A stretch of 64,000 nt of DNA from Rhizophlyctis rosea (lineage: Eukaryota > Chytridiomycota > Chytridiomycetes > Rhizophlyctidales > Rhizophlyctidaceae), in NCBI GenBank assembly GCA_027596075.1, contig JADGJC010000156.1, forward strand, positions 1-64,000, in the 5' to 3' direction. The notes beneath the pieces are model-generated. The model searched no databases. It saw only the letters and a list, made by a program, of their open reading frames with translations, and was not told the DNA's origin. Positions 54,871 through 64,000 of this stretch are shown piece after piece. Each line of letters begins with the position of its first letter. The stretch's first letter is position 1. The translations under genes and the position numbers were made by a program.

Positions 54871-57841
54871 ATGGCAGACACCAAGGAGAAAGAGAAGGAC
54901 GCTAACTTGCGTCAGCGCAAGGGGGAGAAGAAGCAGGAGACGGAGAAGGTCAAAGCTGTGACCGAAGTCCCTGCTCCTGTGGCCATTGTTCCTCTGGAAG
55001 AATCTGTAAGTCGGGCGCGTATTCCTAGGCCTTTGCAAGCTCATCACCGTAGTTGGCGCGAGTTCACCTTGAAGGTATCATAGGCCAAGACAAAGCCAAA
55101 GGTCACTCCTGCTCAGGCGGCTCAACTCGCGCAACTCAAATTGAAACAAAGAGAATGGGCCTACAACATTTCTCTTGTCGTTGTAACGATACTTTCCTTC
55201 CTCACGCGAGTTTACCGGATCAATGAACCTGCTCAAGTGGTGTACGTGGGATTAACAGCTCAATCATCCACCTTCTCTGTTAACTCATGTCCGATGCTTT
55301 GCAGGTTCGACGAGGTTCACTTTGGAAAGTTCGCGTCATACTACCTGCGCCGTACATACTACTTCGATGTACACCCTCCACTGGGGAAACTCCTGTTGGC
55401 GGCAACGGGTTGGCTTGTTGGGTATGATGGACACTTCCTGTTCGATAAAATAGGAGACGATTACATTGAAAACAACGTCCCTTACGTTGCTTTGCGGATG
55501 ACTCCTGCAACGGCTGGTGCATTGATTATTCCAGTCGTGTTCTTGACATTGAAGGAGATGGGAATGAGTGTGGCTGGAGCAACCTTCGCGGCATTGCTTC
55601 TTGTGTTTGGTGTGTATCAATGAAGCGGGTTGCGGTTGGTGACGATGAAGAAGTTGACCGACTGTTCACTTTAGATAACGCCTTGATTGCTCAATCGCGT
55701 TTGATCCTGCTGGATAGTATGCTTACTTTCTTCGCCATTCTGTCCGTTTACACCTGGGTGAAGTTCTACAAGCAGCGCCATGTGTAAGTTTTGCAACCAG
55801 CGTCCATACATCGCTCGTGTATCTCACTCATATCTTGATAACAGGCCATTTACCTTCAAATGGTGGTTCTGGTTGTCGATGACTGGTGTGTCCTTGGCAC
55901 TCACCACGGGGTAAGCTTCAAATATTTTGTTGGCCGTCTTCCGAAGTATGAAAACTGTAAAACTGATCTGACCCAATCTACAGTGTCAAGATGGTTGGTC
56001 TTTTCACGGTTGCATGCGTTGGTATTGCGGTTCTTTTCGACTTGTGGGAACTATTGGACATCCGCCGTGGGCTCACAATGGTATGCCTCACGGAAATCAT
56101 GTTCAACGAAGAATGAGATATGCTAATCATATACTTGAATGCAGCGTCAAGTTGGAAGACATTTTGCCGCGCGAGCATTGTGCTTGATTTTCTTGCCAAT
56201 TGGCATCTATCTGTCATTCTTCTACATCCATTTCGCCATCCTCTCGTACAGTGGTCCGGGAGACGCTTTCCACACTCCTGCATTCCAAGCGGAATTGAAG
56301 GGAAGTTCCATGAATATCGGCACTCCAGGTATGCCCCACAGATCTTCATCTTATATCTTTCTTTCCGATTATCAAGCAGTTGCTGATTCGCCCCGTGAAC
56401 CCTAGCAATCCCATACCATGCCAACATCACATTCAAGAACCGGGATCTGAAAGTATATCTACATTCTCATGGCGAACACTACCCGCTACGATATGACGAT
56501 GGTCGTATCAGTAGTGAAGGACAACAAGTAACCGGTTACCCTCATCGTGACGCCAACAACTTCTGGGAGCTTCTTCCGGCCGAGCCAGAATTCGCCGGCG
56601 AGTCAGCCGAATACGAACTGGACGAAGAAGAGCAACTCAAAGGAATCCGATACCTCAAACATGGCGATCAAGTGCGTCTTCGTCACCCTAGAACTGACTC
56701 GTACCTCATCACGCACGATGTTGCGTCCCCCTTGACCCCGACCCATATGGAGATGACTACCGTTAAGCTCGATGTCGCTAACAAGCGGTACAATGAGACA
56801 CTTTGGAAGGTTTTGTTGACGGAGGAAGATGATGACGCGGAGGGCGTCAAAGTGCGGGCGCGTCGGGGGCATTTGAAGCTTGTCAATGCGCAGCATAATG
56901 TGGCAGTGCACACTCATAAGGGAGTGTTGCCTGCGTGGGGTTTTGCGCAGAATGAGATCAACGGGAACAAGAATACCAAGGAACCGAAGAACATTTGGTT
57001 CGTGGATGAGGTTCAGCATCCTAGGATCGTAAATGGTGGGTGGAATCGTGTTCCAGATGTCGAATGTCGAATGTCGGGATTGTAGTTGACTGATGGATCC
57101 TTCTGAATCTATACAGGTACCGAGGTCGGTGAGGAGGATGAATCCAAAAAGAAGAAACAGCCCGAGAAGAAGCTCTCCTTCCTCCAAAAGTTCTTCGAAC
57201 TCCAATCCGTCATGATCAGCGCCAACGCCGGACTAGTCAAACCCCACCCATACTCCTCCACCCCCATCACCTGGCCCTTCGTCCTCCGCGGCATCTCCTT
57301 CTGGGAAACCAAAGAAGGCCTCCGCCAAATCTACCTCCTCGGCAACCCTATCATCTGGTGGCCCGCAATCGTCGGCACCTTCATGTACGTCGCCATGTGG
57401 GTCCTCGACCGGATCTTCCTCCGTCGCGGCGTGGACGACTTCCGTCCTCCCGTTCGAAGATGGTGGGACCGCAGCATTGGGTTCGTCTTCCTTGCCTGGG
57501 CGTTACATTGGCTTCCGTTCTTCCTCTTCGAACGCAAACTCTTCTTACACCATTACCTGCCGAGTTTCATTTTCTCTGTCATGACTGCCGCATTGGTGTT
57601 TGAGTTCATTGGACGGGTAGCGCTCCATGATGCGGCGAAGGTTGCCCTTCAGACTCCGATTACGGTTTGGATGAAGAGTCAGGGTGGGCCGGTGTATAAT
57701 GCGGTGCTTGTGGCGTTTTTGGCGTGTGCGGTGGGGAGTTTTTGGTATTTTTCGCCGTTGACGTATGGGACGGGCTTCCCGGATGTGGAGGCTATTAGGG
57801 CGCATAAGTGGTTGACGAGTTGGGATTTGCAGCATGCGTAA
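54871..57841 (+). CDS. PMT4: Protein O-mannosyltransferase, PMT4/POMT1 type
   Basis: ER enzyme that transfers mannose from dolichyl-phosphate mannose to Ser/Thr of secretory proteins. Exon 1 54871-55005, exon 2 from 55084, about nine exons. Seen: charged cytosolic N-terminus, first membrane helix (ISLVVVTILSFLTRVYRI), the catalytic lumenal loop FDEVHFGKFASYYLRRTYYF with the Asp-Glu pair, then DVHPPLGKLL. Further in come NALIAQSRLILLDSMLTFFA, the MIR repeats (YLHSHGEHYPLRYDDG, IRYLKHGDQVRLRHPRTDSY, RRGHLKLVNAQHNVAVHTHK), and C-terminal helices with LHHYLPSFIF and GPVYNAVLVAFLACAVGSFW. The Asp-Glu pair and MIR motifs are intact, so activity is expected. Confidence 0.93.
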
Positions 57842-58233
57842 GAGGGAGGGGGGTGGGAGGGGGCGGGGGGTGCTTCGATGATGGAGTTATTTGTAGGAGT
57901 ATTTACTTGTAGCTTGTTTGCAAATGCTATCTTTTTCGTCGAGTGTTCAGCAATCACTATGGTCATTATGTGTGGTGGTTTGGAGCCACTTCGGATGATC
58001 TCATGTCGAAGACTCAGTTTGTCCAAAAATCCGTGGTGGAGCATCGGAGCCAGTTCCGTTGTCCATCACTCAGTGACCAAGTAGCTGGCTACCACCGTTC
58101 AGATCGGCACGCACAATCATGTATCATTTGTGTTCTGCTGCATTCATGACGATCAAACCCTCAACGCGGCATCCCCTCCAAAGTTTACGAGTTGAGACTC
58201 TTTGCAATGTATTTTTCTTTACTCGCCAAAGGA
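57842..58233. other. Convergent intergenic, nothing recognised
   Basis: 392 bases after PMT4; no gene or repeat identified. Confidence 0.4.
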
Positions 58234-58823
58234 TCATCCAACCAAATCGGCCGTCCCATCCCCTTCCTCAACATACAAGCTCCGACCCCCCGTCGCGTCT
58301 TCGCTCTTCCCACTATCTTGTGATGCACCACTTGGTTTTACGGGTGTGTGATGATATTGCTGGACTTGAGCGTCGTCGGTTTGGGCTAGGTCATGGCGGG
58401 CTACGATGTTGTCGGGGTCTGATGCTGCTTGTATTGAAGGGGTATCAGATTTTTCGGTTTTTTTGGATGGACTGTTTGAGTGATTGATGGTTTGAGGTTT
58501 GTCTAGGAGGTTTTGACGGTACCTGGTGTTGTATCTTTTGATTCTAGAATGGGGAGTTGGCTATTGGGTGGGTTTGGGATGTTGAATAGTTCGTGTTGTG
58601 GGGTTTGCCAGTTCCTTTATGAGCATGGGGGACGTGAGGTTAGCAATCACATTTGTTATGTGAGGATTTTTGGGTCTTGGGGCTGCGTTGGCTTCTGGCT
58701 TTGGGGACTTATGTCTGGGCAAGGAGTTGCGGAACACAGTTCGTCTGCTTACCAGTTATCTTCCTTGCCTTGCGTCTCGATGCCGGTGAAGGCGTTTGGG
58801 ATGTCTGCAGGTTGGGAGCTCAT
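58234..58823 (-). CDS. Small, disordered hypothetical protein
   Basis: Not recognised. Exon 1 (58823-58753) encodes MSSQPADIPNAFTGIETQGK and ends at a good GTAAGC donor. A middle exon near 58630 reads WQTPQHELFNIPNPPNSQLP; the last part reads SIQAASDPDNIVARHDLAQT and ends SLYVEEGDGTADLVG at the stop 58236-58234. Codon use and composition look coding, without hydrophobic segments or known motifs. The junction between the second and third parts near 58480-58520 could not be made to fit a standard intron cleanly, so the model is provisional. It is divergent from the receptor gene. Confidence 0.4.
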
Positions 58824-59658
58824 TATATCTTGTTAATATGTTGGTAGAGGAGGCGTTTGAACTTGGTAAAGGTAGTTTTGTGAATGCAATTTCGAGGAGG
58901 AAGGTGATTATGAGAGCGTGGGAACCGGTTTTGTGGGGTGAAGTTATGACGTCTACACCCCACCGATCAGCCACCGACGAAGTCACCGCGTCATCAGGGT
59001 GGTGTAAATGTGTCGCCAGGGTCCAGGCCAGGTCTCGACCACCTCAGTATCGAAAAAAGGACTTCAGAAGGACATGACAGAAGGGTCTATAACAAGCATG
59101 TTAACTCTATCGTTCGGCGCTACTGGTTTTCTCATGTGGCAGGGAACGGCGCAACAACTCCAAGCGCAATTGTAGACGATGGTATGGGCAAGTCCTCTGA
59201 CCGATGGATAAAAGCAGGTTGTGATCGACTATGAGACCCTTGCCAAATTGATGAGTGACCAATCGCGCGACCTGTTCCGTAGATGGGCCATCCACAGCAT
59301 CCAGCGTTTCATGGAAAGCAATTCTTTCATTTATTCTCAGGCACATCAAAACCGCAACGGAATTCATACTCTGTCAACATGAAAGCTTGAATAGCAGGGA
59401 GCTGCGAGAGCCCAATCCAACTCAACCACGCGATCGACCCCACCTGCCATTCGCCTGTGATTTTCAGACCCCTTGCAATCTAAAAATTCAAATGATGCTT
59501 TAACATCCAACCACAAGCTGCCTCCGCCGCTGCATGCACAATTCACCTCCATCCGAGATCGCACCATTCCCACAAGATCTTTTTTAACCATTTTGTCTTA
59601 CCCGTCTAATGGGCCATTCATATCCACACCATTCCTGGACATCGTTTATACTGTTCCT
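58824..59658. other. Divergent intergenic, receptor upstream region
   Basis: 835 bases upstream of the receptor gene. A short plus-strand open stretch near 59220-59380 (ETLAKLMSDQSRDLFRRWAI) may be coding but has no recognised relative and no clean splice to the ATG at 59097. Confidence 0.35.
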
Positions 59659-62600
59659 ATGCATTTTCTGCAGTCAAATTCCATATGGCTCGGGCCAATC
59701 GCCATTTCAGTACTTTGCGCTGCGCTTGGGTATGCTTGTGAGATAACTGGGTTCTCTTGCACAGTGTGTAATGTCTCTTCCCTATAATTCACTCATTCCA
59801 CTTCGCAGGAGGTGACGGCAGAGTCCACCCTCGCGATGTACGTATGGGAGCGACGCTGTTACAGCCCTCAATTTTGCAGGTCGCCCCTCCCTAACCTCCA
59901 CAAATCAAATGTAGTGGGACGGCAACAGCCCATGGGGAACAAACACCCTTCCACAACGTTCAGCTGTAGATGCCGCAATTGCCCACGGATTCAACACTCT
60001 CAGAGTGCCTATCGAATGGGTGCGTGTTAAGTGGTGACTTAGCACTTGGAATGCTTTGGAAGCATGCTGTTAAATCCCTACGCAGGAATGGATCCAACCA
60101 ACATTTTCGCAACCCCTCGACGAAAACGTCGCGGGTCCTCTCGACAGCCTCGTCAACTACATCACGTCAAATTCATCCCACTACGCAATCATAACCCTGG
60201 AATCCAAATATCAGTTCATGGTATACACTGCGCCCAACATGGTCTCGTCAAATCGATCCGCAGCCCTCTGCGACCTCTGGACACGGCTTGCAGGTCGATA
60301 CAAAAATCACCCCAATGTGATTTTTGAGATTGCAAATAAGCCATACATGAACTTCACGGCGGCGACGTGGAATAACCTGGCGAATAATGTCATTGATGCC
60401 ATTAGGTACAATGCGAGTGCGACTAGTCAGTTGATCATTGTACCGAGTGTTGGGGAGAGTATGGTGGATTGGTTCTTCCATCAGCATTTGAATAGGGGGT
60501 TGCCTCCAGCTGAGGGTGAGTGCCAAACGATCAAATTCTTTCATACATTGACACTCAATAGGATTCAACCCACTATCCTCCTCTCAGTAATGCAAAACAT
60601 CAACGACCCATACAACAACTTCGCCTATGGTTTCGAAGTACACCAAGACATGTGGAACAGCGGATGGGAAGAATGTACTGTCCCTACAACCATCTTACGT
60701 CGACTCACGGTACCTATGTCATGGTTGAAGCTACATCAGAGGAAAGCGTTTTTGTTCTGGTGGACGAATAAGGCGAGCTGGCAGTGTGTTGCGATCATGA
60801 GGAGGGTTTTGACATTTTTGGCGCTCAATACGGATGTGTGGATTGGGAATTCGTATGGTGCGCCTGCTTGGTGGATTAATACTGGGGGTATGTGTGTTGT
60901 TGCGCCGTTTGGTTGGGTCAAAATACCATTGCGATTAAGCTTTTTTGGGTGTCGGGAGGATGCGTGAGAGCTAAGGATACAGGTCTCCAAGTGTTTCATA
61001 TGGATGTAAAGCTGATCCTTACCGTTCTCCATACTTTTCCCAGCTGGCCCCACACCAAATCTCCAAGTTATCGACCAATTTGTAAACGGCACATTCTCAA
61101 ACGACCTCGCAAACCTCCGAAACGACCCAAAAGCCGTAGACAAGGAGGGATACCCTTTGGACATCGATCCAGGTTCCATCACCCCTGATGTGTGGAATGT
61201 GAATCAGCAGATGGAATTCCTTATAGAGCACAGTATTTCCAATTCGTCCGTCTTGAACAACCCGATTGTTGTGTGGGATTATACGGGCAACCAGTATGAA
61301 CCCAGCTGTGATGTGTTGCTGCATGCTATGATGGATTATGTTGCGTGGAGTAATGGGTCGGTGGCGATGGCTTATTATAGTATTAGGTATGGAGGTGGGG
61401 ATGGAGATCAGTTGTTGGATGGGTCTTGGGCGTATGCGCCGAAACCTGGTTAGTCATTGCGTATCGAAAGGGAGGCGGTGGTCAAACCGTTTTCATTAAC
61501 GAATTGATCCATCATGATTGTCAAATCTAGATATCGTCATCGACACCTTTGACAAAATCAGTTATCGCTACTCAGTGAATGACACAGTCGCACTCTCGGG
61601 TTTCCTTACTGAATACAGTCAACAGACTGGAAGTGCATTCCCAGATAGGTTCATCCGACAGGTATGCATTTCCTCTTTCTCTCTCACAAAATTTCCCACA
61701 CCTCACCACCACCATCAACCAGACCATGTACCAATACAAATTCAACGACGAATGGCACGCGGCTCCTTACAGTAATTCTCTCCTTTACATGATGTTCAAC
61801 GTTACAACCTTTCGGGCACTAGACCTTCCCTTCCCCCCACCATTCAACCTCACCAAATCCCAATGGACATGGCCCCGCTTCGTCGACACGGTCCAAAAAA
61901 TCAGCTCCTACATCTCTGTCCCCTTCTGGATGTCCTGCGGTTCCGGTAAAGACGACTTCCACATGGCCAACATCGCGCGTACATATGGTGGCAGCCTAAT
62001 CAACACCGACGGCAAGTGTGCTCTCAACTCCCCTGCATTCATTCAAGCATTCAAGGAAGTTATCGTCCCGCTGTTTATGCCGCCGAATAACGCTACGCCC
62101 CTGCCGTGGAAATCGAACACTATTGCGGAAATTCAGGCTATGCCTATTGTGGATGATCCGTTAAGGTTTCCTGATTCGGCATTTGCGTATGACGATAGTT
62201 ATAATGGGAATCCTGCGAATACGATTGGGGCGCCGGACGTGTATAATGGGATTTGGTTCACTACGTCGAGTATTATTAAGAAGGAGAGTATTTGGAATAC
62301 GGATGGTACGAAGGATTTGGCGGTTGGGTTGTATCCTGGTGAGAACATTTACTTTTTTGGTGGTCTGAAGTTCTAAACCGTTCTGACGTATGTCCATCAT
62401 TTCCTGTCCTGCCAAAACAGGCGATTATACATGGCTAGGGGGAGCGGGGATGTTCATCAATCGGAATTCGTCAGTTCCCCATGATTCATGGGAGTTCATG
62501 ACATTCCTTTACGACAACAGAAACAACGACTATATGCTCATGCTGTCGTACTTCAGTTCCAACCCGTCGGTGTTGAATGATGTTGCTGTTGACCCGACAT

Positions 62601-64000
62601 TGACGACTCAGTATCCTAATTTTTGGAGTATTGTGAATTTGCAGGTATGTCGGGGTTGGTGCTTGAAGTTTTGATCCTGCAACGATTGGCGATTGACTTT
62701 TTCTTTGCTTGTACTTTTGTGTAGACTGTCTGGGCTGTGCCACGTTAGTGTCTTTTGGAAACTTTGCAATACAACATTTCGTTCTCTCCCGCTGACAGTC
62801 CTAATCATCAACCAGAGCGATACCCGTTAAGCAATTTGCCAGTTGAATCCCGCGTTTTGAAAAAGTACCCGGTAAAGTTCGTCACCCAATCACCCGTTCC
62901 GACTCGCAACTTATCTCGGTCGTCCGCCACCCAACACTCATTTAGATCCGCATGCTCCTCGCCGAAACTCTCGTCAAAAACATCACCATCGAGGAAGAGG
63001 TTGATCGAGTATGCATTGCCTTGGACTACAGCATTCTGCATACTTGCGGAGTTGAGGACTTGGAACTCATTTCGCAAGGGTGCGGTAGGACCAGACAGGA
63101 GGTGTGGGAATTCGTGTATCGACGGTGGGATGAGAAGGGACAGTATTTGTGTCGTATTGATTATACTATTAATCCGCCAGGTGGGAATCTTTGAGGTTTA
63201 CGGGATTTAGGAATTGTGGGATGGGTTCCGATTTTCGACTAACTCAAAATCTTTGCGCTTGGCGACAACGCAGATCCCGTGGTCTTGCCATGCCCATACA
63301 TTCCGCATGGTAACAGTGCGGGTGTTGCGATTTACTTCTTTGCCGTATGCGCGATCGTCTTTCTTTGTGGATGCCTCTTTCTTCTCTTCCGATGGCGGAA
63401 ACGACCTGCGATTGCGTCTGCGTCTTATGAGCTTAGGTATGTATTGTACACACAGGCATGGTTGTATTCCATTCTTGCGCTCACATTTTACTGGATTAGT
63501 TCATTCATGGTTGCTGGTGCGATTGTTTCGAACTTCTTCCCGCTTTTGTCGGTTGGAGCACCTACAACGGGCAAATGTATCGGCAGAGTCTTTATGGTGG
63601 TTTTGGGATTCTCAATGTTGATTGGTGGATTGATTGTTCGATTGACTCAGTAAGCAGTGTCTTTCCCATCCGTGGAGCTGTCTCGAGTCGATGAGGCGTT
63701 GCGGCATTGAATATATGAACCTCACTTACCCTTCCTCCGTCTCTTCTTTAGGATATTCACTATGTTGCACTATGGTAGGATGTATCGAAAAGGAACTGAT
63801 TTGGCTGCCCTATCATGGCTGGTGGTCATTGTGCTGATCAATTTGGGACTGCTGGCTTGGTGGTAAGCTCCCCTGCATATCGGAGATACCGTTATCCAAG
63901 CGTTTTTTCCAACCTTTCACTGCGCAAATCAGGGCCTTATTCAGGAATCCCGGTTTGGAAGTGATGGATTTCACATTGCCTAACTATCCGTATGACCACT
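59659..64000 (+). CDS. Class C GPCR with dead GH5 and solute-binding ectodomains, partial
   Basis: Runs off the right edge. Exon order (by eye): signal peptide exon from 59659 (WLGPIAISVLCAALGYA); GH5 cellulase-like part 59812 to about 60970 (WDGNSPWGTNTLPQRS, AAIAHGFNTLRVPIEW, HPNVIFEIANKPYMNFTAAT, FAYGFEVHQDMW, LALNTDVWIGNSYG); solute-binding part from about 61050 to 63180 (NPIVVWDYTGNQYEP, WPRFVDTVQKISSYI, IARTYGGSLINTDGKCALN, YTWLGGAGMFINRNSSVP), with a Cys-containing linker after it; then class C seven-helix domain from 63280 (SAGVAIYFFAVCAIVFLCGC, RWRKRPAIASASYEL, RVFMVVLGFSMLIGGLIVRL, TQIFTMLHYGRMYRKG, WLVVIVLINLGLLAWW). In the GH5 part the acid/base Glu of NEP is Lys (NKP) and the nucleophile position is Trp. 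Introns keep frame between domains, supporting one protein. Predicted plasma-membrane nutrient receptor. Confidence 0.75.

Noticed and set aside
59097..59390. Short possible gene upstream of the receptor (MLTLSFGATGFLMWQG then ETLAKLMSDQSRDLFRRW)
   Set aside because: The two open stretches could not be joined by a canonical intron in frame and neither resembles a known family.
59812..60970. Annotation as a secreted active cellulase
   Set aside because: Both catalytic glutamates are replaced (NKP and FWW), and the coding frame continues into binding-protein and seven-helix parts.

Overview
The window reads as nuclear DNA of an early-diverging, probably zoosporic (chytrid-like) fungus. The genes are eukaryotic, with many short GT-AG introns (about 45-140 bases). 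Typical fungal genes (PMT4-type mannosyltransferase, PCL-type cyclin, V-ATPase E, AP-3 beta) sit next to genes that ascomycete yeasts usually lack: a FAM161-like ciliary protein, a class C G-protein-coupled receptor, elongin B, dihydropteridine reductase and SARAF. No rRNA, tRNA, CRISPR array or intact transposon was found. The organism assignment is an inference from gene content.

Layout. 1-760: a degenerate response-regulator receiver domain at the window edge. 1.2-3.7 kb: a coiled-coil protein of unknown function and elongin B, both minus. 4.1-25 kb is a dense housekeeping block whose genes mostly alternate in strand: tyrosine phosphatase (+), dihydropteridine reductase (-), ZNHIT3 (+), D-2-hydroxyglutarate dehydrogenase (-), NDUFA9 (+), TMEM208 (-), V-ATPase E (+), FAM161-like (-), SARAF (+), EMG1 (-), FAM135-like esterase (+), cyclin (+). 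25-38 kb: SDE2 (-), phosducin-like (+), DOMON-cytochrome b561 (+), a repeat-bearing gap with duplicated introns, 2-oxoglutarate oxygenase (+), CstF-64 (-), ANCHR-like (+), glutamine synthetase (-). 39.7-48.1 kb: secreted nucleoside hydrolase, AP-3 beta, FIS1, F-box/LRR protein. 48.1-51.8 kb is a gene graveyard: a decayed F-box/LRR copy, a broken BTB gene and a 23-bp minisatellite. 51.9-57.8 kb: RhoGAP protein and PMT4.

The most striking locus is the last one, 59.66 kb to the right edge. It appears to be a single multi-exon gene that encodes a signal peptide, a GH5 cellulase-like domain lacking both catalytic glutamates, a bacterial-type solute-binding domain, and the start of a class C seven-helix receptor. 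The best reading is a cell-surface carbohydrate sensor that reuses a dead cellulase as its ectodomain.

Exon boundaries were worked out by eye from splice consensus, frame continuity and family conservation. Where exon sums close to a whole number of codons the entry gives the protein length. Where splicing could not be resolved the entry says so.
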